Of a stretch of DNA of 32,204 bases, positions 15,349 to 26,300 are shown one piece after another. A program made the position numbers and the translations under genes. The notes below the pieces were generated by a model that worked only from the letters and a program-made list of their open reading frames with translations, ran no database searches and was not told the DNA's origin. The DNA is taken from IMG/VR virus record IMGVR_UViG_3300048672_000763, positions 1 through 32,204 of that record; one strand, given 5' to 3'. The DNA comes from a virus. The stretch's first letter is position 1. Every line of letters begins with the position of its first letter.

Positions 15349-15654
15349 GTGAGCTCTTCATTAACATCAGTTAATCAGATAGGACATGGACATTGTGATG
15401 ATCACGATGAAGATGTAATTGTGTTATTTAGTAGTGGGAGTTCAAATGTGTACGTGGATAATGTACAATCTGGTCTGACCTCCCACTTAGTGGGACAAGC
15501 ATCTTGTGGACATCTAGCATTTGCTGATATTGGTTCTGGAACGGTGTTCATTAACGGACAAGCAGCACACCGAATATCAGATGGTGGTGTATTAAGTGGT
15601 GGTGGTACCTACACCACCGTTACTGGGTCCTCTAGTGTTAATATAGGTGATTAG
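15349..15654 (+). CDS. PAAR-motif spike-tip protein
   Basis: A 101-residue PAAR-like protein that would cap the tail spike and sharpen it for membrane piercing, as in T4 gp5.4 and type VI secretion tips. Typical features are the early GHGHCDDHD cluster (metal-binding His and Cys), repeated short beta turns of the form SSNVYVDN and GTVFINGQAAHR, the ISDGG turn, and a final SSSVNIGD. The start is a GTG; this GTG at 15349 follows a GGTGG sequence and leaves one base between genes. A GTG at 15340, overlapping the previous gene, is the alternative and would add three residues. Confidence 0.85.
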   Translation: MSSSLTSVNQIGHGHCDDHDEDVIVLFSSGSSNVYVDNVQSGLTSHLVGQASCGHLAFADIGSGTVFINGQAAHRISDGGVLSGGGTYTTVTGSSSVNIGD

Positions 15655-15656
15655 GG

Positions 15657-15687
15657 GAACACAGAACTTTGTGGATGCGGTGTTTTT
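15657..15687 (+). other. Intergenic stem-loop with conserved 12-mer, copy 2
   Basis: Stem GAACAC (15657-15662) with GTGTTT (15680-15685, one G-U pair) encloses AGAACTTTGTGG (15663-15674) and is followed by further T. The stem sequence differs completely from copy 1 while the loop 12-mer is identical, which suggests a structure kept by pairing. Confidence 0.5.
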
Positions 15688-15704
15688 CAATAGCTAAATA
15701 TTGA
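15687..15704 (+). promoter_or_regulatory. Late-promoter-like box in a 6-bp dyad, before the gene at 15729
   Basis: TCAATA (15687-15692), loop GCTAAA, TATTGA (15699-15704). The late-type box GCTAAATA (15693-15700) spans loop and 3' arm. Predicted start near 15706, after the dyad. The gene ATG is 28 bases past the box. Confidence 0.4.
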
Positions 15705-15728
15705 TGACTATATTATAGAACTTACTTT

Positions 15729-16139
15729 ATGAGCACAGCACCACAATATGCATTTCAACCATCACCTGACAAGCCACATGTAGCATGGATAGAATTATAC
15801 GGCGATCAAACACTTCATGAAGTTGCGGTTATGAAGAAAAACCAAGACGGGTCGCTGCTTTTTATTAGGATAAACGATTTGGACCAAATCGATCGTAGAC
15901 GACTCGTTAACATTTTACAAGACCGCAATGTGCGCAATTTTGAACTATTTGATCTTATGAGCCAGCGCACACTCGGCAATGGGGTGAATGCATTGGCATA
16001 TTTTCATCAATTAGTAAAGGTCATCCATGTCAATGGAAAAGTAACTGACCTAAAATCTGGTCAAGTTGGTGTTTCTGGTACTATGAAGATGCCACAACCA
16101 GCTCCACCAGTTCAACCACCCCCAGTAACAACCAAATAA
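15729..16139 (+). CDS. Protein of unknown function in the virion gene cluster
   Basis: A 136-residue soluble protein. Residues 15-95 look like a compact domain with the memorable stretch LDQIDRRRLVNIL and NFELFDLM, a pattern I recall from unnamed proteins of large T4-like phages. The last 30 residues are rich in Pro and Gln (a disordered tail). It lacks a clear ribosome site. It follows the PAAR gene, has a late-type box, and is followed by a terminator-like hairpin, so it is probably a late, tail-related protein. Confidence 0.7.
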   Translation: MSTAPQYAFQPSPDKPHVAWIELYGDQTLHEVAVMKKNQDGSLLFIRINDLDQIDRRRLVNILQDRNVRNFELFDLMSQRTLGNGVNALAYFHQLVKVIHVNGKVTDLKSGQVGVSGTMKMPQPAPPVQPPPVTTK

Positions 16140-16168
16140 TAATTATCCGATAGTAGCAAAATCACTCC

Positions 16169-16207
16169 AAATCCCCTATAATGTAATAATTTATAGGGGA
16201 TTTTTTT
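16169..16207 (+). terminator. 13-bp hairpin with U-run that also covers the next ribosome site
   Basis: AAATCCCCTATAA (16169-16181) pairs perfectly with 16191-16203 across a 9-base loop, and seven T (16201-16207) run straight into the ATG at 16208. It looks like an intrinsic terminator for upstream transcription. The only Shine-Dalgarno of the endonuclease gene, AGGGGA (16195-16200), is in the 3' arm and would be hidden. A TATAAT (16177-16182) lies in the 5' arm; initiation there would start near 16189 and free the site. Confidence 0.75.
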
Positions 16208-17263
16208 ATGGCATCTAACACACAAGAACAATTTATTCAAAAGGCAGTAGCGGTCCATGGAGATTTATATGATTATTCGCTGGTTGATTATGTAAGAAGC
16301 AATATTAAAGTCACTATAATCTGTAAAATTCATGGGCCATTTGAGCAACAACCAAATAATCATGTGAATAGTAAGCAGGGATGTCCTGTATGTAGTAAAA
16401 GTAAACAAGGACCTACTAAATGGACCAATCCCGAAGCAATTGGTAAATTAGTTGAGGTACACGGGGTTTTGTATGATTATTCTTTAGTAGAGTATACCAA
16501 CCACACCACCAAAATATCTATTATATGTAGTACACATGGCACATTCCAGCAGAGATTCGGCGACCACTTGGGTGGATCGCATTGTCCTATTTGCGCTACA
16601 GCCACCAGAAAACATACTATGGTTCGCAAACATGGGGTGGAACATCCATTGCAATCTCCTATTATTCAAGAAAAAAGAAAATCAACTATGGTAGATAGAT
16701 ATAAGGTGGAACATTCCAGTCAATCTCCTATCATTCGAGCAAAAAAGAAATCTACCAATTTAGCAAAATATGGAACTGAGTTCCACAAACAAAAACATAT
16801 GTTGAATATTCTTCCTCTCCTAACGGATACGGAATGGTTAATAGACCAATACGTAAATCAAAACAAAACTGCTATTCAAATTGCGGACGAAGTGGGAATA
16901 GGTCGCACTGCAATGCTCCAATACTTAAGAAAATCCGAAATAGAAATCAGAACTAATTTCTTTGTTAGTTACAAGCAAATGCAGTGGCTAAATTCTCTAC
17001 AAATCTCACATTTAATTCACGAATGGGCTATTCCAGGAACCCGGTATAAATCAGATGGATATGACCCGGAAACAAATACTATTTATGAATTTCATGGAGA
17101 TTATTGGCATGGGAATCCTGCCGTATTTAATTCGGATGTGTACAATAACAGTACCAATTGCTGTATGGGCGAATTGCTTAGAAGAACTAAGGCCAGAGAG
17201 CAATTGGTACTCGCTATGGGATATAATTTAGTAGTTATGTGGGAGAGTGATTGGGTGGAGTGA
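16208..17263 (+). CDS. DUF723-type zinc-repeat protein with Vsr-like endonuclease end; probable free-standing homing endonuclease
   Basis: A 351-residue modular DNA-acting protein. Two tandem repeats of DUF723 type (about 9-63 and 77-130) each carry HGxxYDYSLV, then C-x2-H, a further His and C-x2-C (C39, H42, H52, C59, C62; C107, H110, H120, C126, C129), likely zinc binding. Residues 135-200 hold three short KYG/KHG-E-H-x-QSPII-type repeats, seen in phage nuclease-associated proteins. A helix-turn-helix (about 220-245, KTAIQIADEVGIGRTAMLQYL) follows. The C-terminus has SDGYD and EFHGDYWHGNP (E294, H296, D298), fitting Vsr/EDxHD-type nucleases. It sits alone between virion genes, as mobile endonucleases do. 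Confidence 0.75.
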   Translation: MASNTQEQFIQKAVAVHGDLYDYSLVDYVRSNIKVTIICKIHGPFEQQPNNHVNSKQGCPVCSKSKQGPTKWTNPEAIGKLVEVHGVLYDYSLVEYTNHTTKISIICSTHGTFQQRFGDHLGGSHCPICATATRKHTMVRKHGVEHPLQSPIIQEKRKSTMVDRYKVEHSSQSPIIRAKKKSTNLAKYGTEFHKQKHMLNILPLLTDTEWLIDQYVNQNKTAIQIADEVGIGRTAMLQYLRKSEIEIRTNFFVSYKQMQWLNSLQISHLIHEWAIPGTRYKSDGYDPETNTIYEFHGDYWHGNPAVFNSDVYNNSTNCCMGELLRRTKAREQLVLAMGYNLVVMWESDWVE

Positions 17264-17271
17264 ATTTACTA

Positions 17272-17308
17272 TACTATCGCTAATAATAAATAAGAATAAA
17301 GAATAGTA
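17272..17308 (+). promoter_or_regulatory. Late-promoter-like box between short inverted arms, before the giant gene
   Basis: The box AATAAATA (17285-17292) ends 25 bases before the ATG at 17317. It lies between TACTAT (17272-17277) and ATAGTA (17303-17308). Predicted start near 17298, so the late transcript would lack the first arm. The 6-bp arms alone could be chance in AT-rich DNA. Confidence 0.45.
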
Positions 17309-17316
17309 AGGTTCAA

Positions 17317-20300
17317 ATGAGCAACCCAGCAAACGTGAGTAATTTCCACATATCTCAACTGTTGCCTTCAGTTAACCAATCGGAAGTCAACACAACACTA
17401 TTACACTCAACAGTAGATGAATTATTGACGAGAGATAGCGGACACACCATATCTGGAATAATAGGACTACATCCTACTGGGTCGCAATTCGTAGAGCCAA
17501 CTCAACACAGACAGGCATATCAACTATCTCCAGTTATATTCAATGCGCATCACACAATTCCAGATAACATCCACACATGGAGCGATTTTGGCAGTCAACT
17601 TCAGTTACAAGGAGTTGACTTGGATAGAATGGATTCTTGGGGAAAGTGCACTGGGATTAATTGGAATCCTCCCATAAACTTGGATAAGTTCATCAATTAT
17701 AAACAATATTGCTGGACGGCACCTACTGTACCACATTATGTTACCATAGAAAATCCATGTGTATTGTCTAATAGTAGGGTATCTGGTTACGATATATTGA
17801 TTCAAACTGGCGGGTTTGTTGTGTTTAGTTCGGATGTATCGTTTAGTACTAATATCATTCGTGTTCCTGGAAATATATTAGGACAGGGGGTTGTTGGCGA
17901 TGAAATATACATAACAACTGCTGTTCCACTATCTTTGCGTAATACTACCTGGGTAGTTCGCGGAATCACATATAATTCAGGGACAGACATTACCGAGATC
18001 ACGACAGATCCATTACTATACAATAACGTAGTTCCACCATCTTCGCCTATAGTTGGTGATTGGTATTACGATACAATTCTAGGGGTTAGAGAGTATACAA
18101 TTAATGGATGGGAGCTGGTAAATCTAAATTCATTTCAGTTACAACTCGCATTCGCCCCGCAGTTCAATATAGTGGATGCTGATGTAGAATCTAATGCGTT
18201 CATTGTTAGTGGTGATGTATCTAATATATTTGAACTTGATTTTAAATTTCTTACTAGTGGAAGTGTAGTAACGCCATCTATATGGACTGTAGTATCATCT
18301 GCGTATGATGCAACCAGTAATACAACCAAAGCAATAGTAGTTGAACCAATATTCAATGTATCACCTACCCCAATAGTTACCACGATAGTGGGCAAATTGT
18401 GGGTTGATTCCAACACTCACAAACGATATAGATGGAATGGTACAGCGTGGGTGACGATTGGAGCAGTTGTAGCTACTACTTCGTTGTCTATTATGAGGAG
18501 TTTGCTATCTAACTTATCATCCCAGTTGTGTGGAAATACTGTTGGATTTGATGAATTTGGATTTGATGATAGTCAGATTGGGTGGAATTCTTCCCTAATG
18601 ACTCAAATCACATTTGATACCTTATTAGATTGGCAAGCAGTTAACACTGAAACTCAATTAGCATTATGGTATTCACCATTAACCGATACTCTATACCAAT
18701 TTAACGATCCTATCCACCAAGATCCATTAGATATATTATACGCTCCTGTGTGGGTTCCGTTGGTTAGTAATTTTTCTTCGCTGTTGGTGCTATTAACTGG
18801 TGATAATACTATGGATGGAGACTTAATTCCATCTATCAAGAGCCAATGGTCTGAATATAATGCCTGGACGCCTATTTCTAGCGTGAATCGTATAAGTAGC
18901 ATGCCACAGGCAGCTCTGCCCATTATAGAATATGATTCAAATGTAGAATTGGCAACTTGGGTTGAGTACAAATATAAATGGAAGTATAGAGCTAGTCACA
19001 CGCATTCATTTGCTGATGTAGACATTCAACCTAGTAGGATCGAACTAGAGCCTATACTACATTATGTATTAGACGGAAATGTGTTATATTTGTATAACAA
19101 TGTATTGAATTATGGGTTGGGAGCACATCACGCTCCTCGTAATGTAGATTATTCTGATTATTACCAACCAGGATCCACATTAACTACATTAGATACATCT
19201 GGGCTATACACCCAATACGGAGTAGCATCATCTGTGTATAGACTAGCTACCATATCAGACCCCGTTGGGATTGCTCCTGTAAGTGCTGGTGATGTAGCAT
19301 GGGTTACTGTTGTTGTGCTAACCAGCACACCAGTTGCATTTCCTATGTTTGGAAGTGGAATGATCGTGCCTGCCATAACCAGCGCAGGGGACAACTGGAT
19401 CGGATATCAATATCACTGGGTGCTATCTGATACCACTACAGTTCCAACATCAACAACCCCCAAACACCCAATTATAACATCTCCATACGTGATTGACGAT
19501 GTTAGTGGGAATGTAGCATACACAGGATTTACTCCTCAGGTCGATCGAATCTCCTACAATTCAAATTCACAAGAATTAGCAGTATCTATTGCAATGGCGA
19601 GTATGTCCGGATCGGTTGATATCGATTTGGTTCCGTTGCTACGGTACTCAAACATTGCCAATACCACATTTGCCATATCAGGATATGAGGTGGCTGTGTA
19701 TAAGAATGACAACTTAATGCGGGATACTGAATATACCATTAGAACCACAACTACTGCGATACCGGAATTTGTTACTACCACTGGACAGGTAACGCTTCCT
19801 ATCGCAGTAAACGCGAATTGCATAATAGGAATAACGATTATATCGAACATTCAAGCAGGTGATATAATTAGAATAGAAGTAGGAGACCAAGCAATCACTG
19901 CTACTGGACGACTAATAGTTCCAGTCCGCACGATAGAATCTGATACGGTGTTTGAAGCGGCCGTTATAGCCAACACACAACCAGTTATGGTTAGTTTAGT
20001 ACAGAAGAAAGAAGTTCAACAGCATATGCTGAATCCACACCAACATCCTATATTCAATTTATATGATTTAGTGAATAACTCGGTTGCATCAACTGGAACA
20101 ATATTCGATTACATAGAGGATCCGGTGTTACCGGTAGAACTCAACTCACTACTCCGGATCCCCACATTAAGCCCTACTTCCGACTATAAGTTTATCGAGC
20201 GGTTGCATGATGGAAACAAATTAATAGGATATCGAGATGTTAATAAAGTTGCTGATGGGGATATGTGGTATAGTCCCAAACTAAACCAATCGTTTGCGTG

Positions 20301-23300
20301 GTCTGGCGTCACCTGGCTTCCGTTTATAGTATCTACTCACAAAAGCAAGATAATAACCAGTGTGTCACCACCAAATGCACCCAATTTAGATGATTTGTGG
20401 GTGCATCCAAGCACATTGAATGTAAAAGCCTGGAATGGTGTATTGTGGGTTGCTTATGTCACCACGATAGTTAAATCCAACTTTGACCCATCTATGAGAT
20501 CGGCGTGGAGAGGCTCAGCGCAATATATTCCAACCAGAGTGAATTCCAATAGAGAGGTATCACCAACTGGTGACTGGGAAGTACTACAACCCTGGATGTT
20601 TAACATTCGCAATGAGTCAAGGGATTCTATTACTTGGAGTAACAGCTATGACCATTTTAATAGCATTATAACACAACAGACTAGCATTCCAGGGTTGGTG
20701 AGTGGTGGGGTGTTCTCCAAGGCTGTTAGCGAATATGCGCTAGGAAGAGGTGGAATCACGAAAGTACACGATAATGGATTTGCATTGATAGCATCAGCAG
20801 TCGCAGATACGGTTACATCCCCCATCAACATACTATCATTTGCATCTACGCAGACTCAAGAACTGTTGTCGGATTTATATTGGACTGCGTTGCGAAAATT
20901 TCCAACGCTATTATCAACTACGTATACCACACAAAATAACATATCTGTTATATTGACGGATATTCAAAATCGCAATGGACACTTGAATAGCTCTACCAAT
21001 ACTATATCTAATTGGTTTCCAAGTGCAGCGGCGTTTGGTCTGACTTCTCCTACTAAACCGTATGTGGTAATTGACCAAGACATCGGATATATAACACACC
21101 ACGATGGACATAGATCTACTATAACTATTCCATTGGCAGAAAAACTAAAAATAGCTAAATCGATCACGAGCGCTACCATCAATAACGTGGCCATTGGTAG
21201 AATGTATTCTGCTGAGCCCCCAGCCACCATCGCTCACTATTCTGCGTTATTATCATCACCAAATATAACAAATGGAAGATTTTGGTATACTACAACAAAT
21301 AACACCTTATATAAATCAGAGTTGTATAGCATATCTAGTGGAGTTCCTATAACTCCAACTAGTATTGGAAATGTTCACGTTGATACTGACACTTATTTTG
21401 CATATGTATATAATGGAGTATCTTGGATACTCCAACCAGATGGGTTTAGAGTTATTTGGAGGAAGGTAGATTTATTGCATGAGCTATGCGCTATCGTGTC
21501 TGAAATAGAGCATCAATTATACACCAAGGCAATTGCAGTGCCTGTTAAACACATATCAAATGGTGTTGTTGTTACGCCAGCTGATGTAGATACGCACAAT
21601 TCGTTGTTGCTGACTCAATTTTTAAAGCACGCCAAATTAAAAGGAGCATCTGACGTTGAGTTTGTCAACAATAAGTATCAATTGTCTGATCCAAATACAT
21701 GGAATTATAATCATAGCACACCTACAATACCACCTTATGTAACTGCTACCAATATGAAAACTGGTTATTGGAAATCATTATACGAAAAATGGTATAATAC
21801 ACCATATCCACATTTGGAGCCATGGAAATTACAGGGGTATTCGGATATGCCAGATTGGTGGATGAGCGAATATTATGACACTACCCGAGCTAGAAGTTGG
21901 ATCCAATCCCACAGCACCAACGTGGGGATGTGGACTAATATTCGAGGTGGTGTTGTTCCCGTAGGAAGAACATATCCTGATGGTAGTGTTAGTACCGGAA
22001 ACTCATTGGTAGACGGACAATCAATTCAATCATATCAATATGTATCAGTCAACATCAGTGATGTTACAATAGGACAATTTAGACCGGATGCGCTATTGCC
22101 TCCATATTTCAATACATCGTCACTATCACCTGCAGATGCTTTGATAGTTAGATCGGTATTCAGCGACTATTCTGAAATCACATCCCCAAATTCCGACTAT
22201 GTGTTTTTGGACAATGGACCTATGGAGTGGGACTGGAGACATTCAGAGTCGTTTGTATATGACACACTAATTGCGTTGTATCTAATGCAACCAATTAGAG
22301 TGTTGTTCAATGGATGGGGATTGGATATAGATTATGTAGATGGAGTTCCTGTTGAGGTCGCAACAGCTAATCTGATTACTCCAAATACTACGTGGGTTAA
22401 TAAATCAGGAGAATATTTACCAGGATTCAGCCAGTGGTATTTGTTGTATATTCAGAAATTAAATAGAACAGTAGATGTATTTCTTAGCAGTTGGAGAGAT
22501 TGGGAATCAGTGTTGGCATACCAAACTAATTCGCTAATTGATGCCAAAGCGACTAGAATCCCCAACGATTCTACTGCGATTAGGGATGTTGTATTATCCC
22601 GCACACATACCACAGATATATTTGATTTTACTGCCGTCAACGTGGAGCTTGTTGTTATTCCATCTGCGCGAATTCGTGCAAGTTCGAATGATAAATGGGT
22701 ATTTGGGGTGAAATTGGCTGGTAATTCCGATACTATCAAATTCCATGGTGTGCATTCGTACCAATTTACGACCGATAATGGGTATTGTACCATATTAAAA
22801 TGTGCTGTGGTGGAGTCTCCATCCTCAACATCGGTAATAATAAAAGGAGATGTGCGCTCGTGGTTCAGGATTGGAGAAGGTGTTATTCAAGAATCTGACA
22901 TTGCTACTGTCACCGCCAACATCGCATCCACCCATTTCGATTATTTACTGGATGTGACAAAGATAGTATTATCTACTCCTGTGATTTCAAACATCAAATA
23001 CATCAAACCCAGCAATGTGACTGTTCCGTGGGCAACTGGCACTATGGTAGTATTATCCACATCCGATGTATCACTGCCGCATCCACTAGCTGCTCATACT
23101 CCATATTACGTAATCATAGATGCGAATGTGGTTGATGGTAAAATCAAATTAGCTGAAACGTTTAATGAATCAATGGAAGGAATATCAATCGATTTAACCC
23201 TCCCTAAAGAATACAATATAACAATATCAGAGGTCAAGACATCTTTCACCCCATTGGCGAATTCACCAACTGGTCCTATTTGGTATCATTACGTACCAAA

Positions 23301-26300
23301 TGAACTCATTACCCACGAGTATCCTAATATGTTTACCATCAAAGGAATGCAAAGGTTGATTGATGTGGTTGATGGGATATCTAATTACCAAGCATCCCAA
23401 GGAATCACAACGAGTACGACCTATTCATTACCCGCTGATCCGAGTACAGGGCGAGCAGCTTCTTGGGAGGTAGAAACTGAACGATTTATTTCTTGGGCGT
23501 TGACTATTCGAAACCTCAATATCACGGCAGTTGATAATTATGCTTGTCAGTTTCACCCATTGGATTCAACGCTAACATTTACCAGCATGCCGTTAACTTT
23601 TGATAACGGACAAGCAATTCAGTTTAATACCACTGGGGTATTGCCTAGTACGTTAACCAGTGGAACGAAGTATTATTTGCACAATACTACAAATGGGATT
23701 AGAGTGTCAGTATCGCCGATTGAAGCAGATATTGGAATGTATGTTGGTCTGCCAGATATTGGTAGTGGGCAACATACATTGCACAAATTTACCAGACATA
23801 TCGATAAACCCGAGTTTGTACTAAATCCGTTCAGGAACGGGATTGTGGTTAAAACTCCAAAATGGATATCCAACATTACTGAATCACCATATGGAGATAT
23901 ATTTTCAGACTCGATAATTACAGATCAATACAATAGACCACTCCGTAATCGTGATATTATGGTATATAGATATCCCGATCATTGTGTTATTAAAATTCGT
24001 CCAAACATAATGAACAACGTTGAGCGGTTTTATAGTAATGATCCGTATCATTTTATTCACCTAAGTGCTGGTAAGTTATTCGCATCATCATTTGAGCATG
24101 TGGTACTATTCAATAGAGATTCACGAGGCCGATTGATATACGACTCGATAATAGGAGCATATAGACCGTTTCTGCATTATGAAACATACACAATTGCATC
24201 ATCTATCGATGGAAGTTCAGGAGGGTATTACAACCACAACTATACACTAGAACGTAATATTGAAGGTACTGTGGATGACTTCACCAATAGCTACGATACG
24301 TATCATACACCTAATCCATTTGTGGATAAAGCAAGGGAGTTAATTGGTCATAATATAGATCCATACTATAAGACCCAAATGGGAGTATCGTTCTTTAGAG
24401 GATTTATAGCGAATAAAGGGTCGACGGTGCCATTGATAGCTCATAATAATTCGCTTAATTGGAATGTATCCATCGACGAAGTATGGGCCGTTCCAGTTAC
24501 TACTTTTGGTCACGGTAACACAACCGAATATACTACAATATCAGGCGTATCCAAATCTACTAATAATAAACAACTATTCTTTATAGATGACATAACCAAG
24601 CCAATCTTTAACTTAGTTAAGTCTGAGGTTGATGTAGTAGATATAGTAGAGTTATCGACTAATGCAGAGCCAATAATACCCGTTGGTAAGTTATTGCCGA
24701 TGGATATAACGCATCATCTTAAGATTTGGGTGGGGCCACAAGCCCCAACTACGCCGGACGTACATGAGTGGTATGATACTGATAATCGGATTCGATACAC
24801 AAAATCTCGGAATGAATGGGTGCCAGTAGCATCCACTCAAGTATTCCGAGACTCTACTCATTTATATTTCACCCACTCTGTGAGTGATGATGTCATAGTA
24901 TCGGTTACTCCAGTACCGGTGGATATCATCGAATACGCCATATCATTTGGTGTTGATGATCGGATAATTCTAGAAGGAGAACTAACCAACGCGATCGTCA
25001 CTCCATCGCCCGTTACTGTAGTTATATTAGGTGAGGAGCTAGTTGGCACGATATTGACATCAACATTTGATATCTCAACCCAACGAACTACGTTAACACA
25101 TGATATCCCAGTAGTGTTATCGGCTGGAATAATTCGAGCTGTTACAAACACCCCAGCCATTGCAGAGAGTCAACTATTAACCAATAATGTAGACTACACC
25201 AAACTAAACAACGAAGTTGTTAAAATTCCATATATCAACGCGATTGGAATTCTCGAAATGTGGCTAGTCAATCCATCTACCGACATCAATACCCCAATAC
25301 TAGCGGTTGATGCTAAACGACCTAATGATACCAGGTATACAATACCAATGTGGCATCCTGCCATCGGAATGCACCATTATTCAGCTACAATTGGAGCTCC
25401 ATTGAGAACTTCAACCGATCCTGCGGAATATGGTATAGATGGATTTGTTGGATGGAGTACTGAATTCGTAGGCAAGATTTGGGTGAATACTACAACAGAA
25501 TCGTATGTGCCATATTATGATCCAACGATATACCACACTGTTACTGAACGAATCAACAATTGGGGAAAATTGAGAGAAAATGCCAGTCCATCTGTTTTGA
25601 AATGGATAGAATCTCCAGTCCACCCTTCTGTATGGGATAGATATGTCGCGTCTAGAACGGGAGTAGGAGGTATTGCACTACAGGAATCATACATCGGAAC
25701 TAGAGTGATAATATCAGGGCTGATAGATTACACAAACTCCACTATAGCGTTCTTAACAGATTCGGTATTGTCGGAAGATGTTATCGTATTCGATAGCACA
25801 TCCAATATCCCCAGTCCACTGGAAGCTAATATACAATACACCACGGATACCAATATAGATGGCAGCATTTCGTTATTAGATTCAATATCATCCATCGCGT
25901 TCGATCAGCCTGCATTTGATGTGACTGTAAAGTCTATTAAAGTAGGCGAAATCGCAACTGATTTGACTAGTTTTGGTGATAAAGTAAAATACGTATTAAC
26001 AACAACAGGTTCTGTAGTAGATGGAGATATAGTAGAATTTACTACTACAGAACTATTACCTGACGGAATAGAAGGTAGAGTACGATATCACATTAATCTG
26101 ATATCTGTTGCTGGTGGTATTACTACTTTTTCTATACGATCTACGGTACTAACTGATGTTATATTAGCCCCAGCAAAGTTGGATACGGTTGCATCTGCGA
26201 TTAGAGGTAGAGATATATACATATCTTCTATCGGTAGTGGAGTATTAACAGCCAATGTGTTATTTAGATCTACTAGGTTAGCTCATGCATTTGGCACGCG

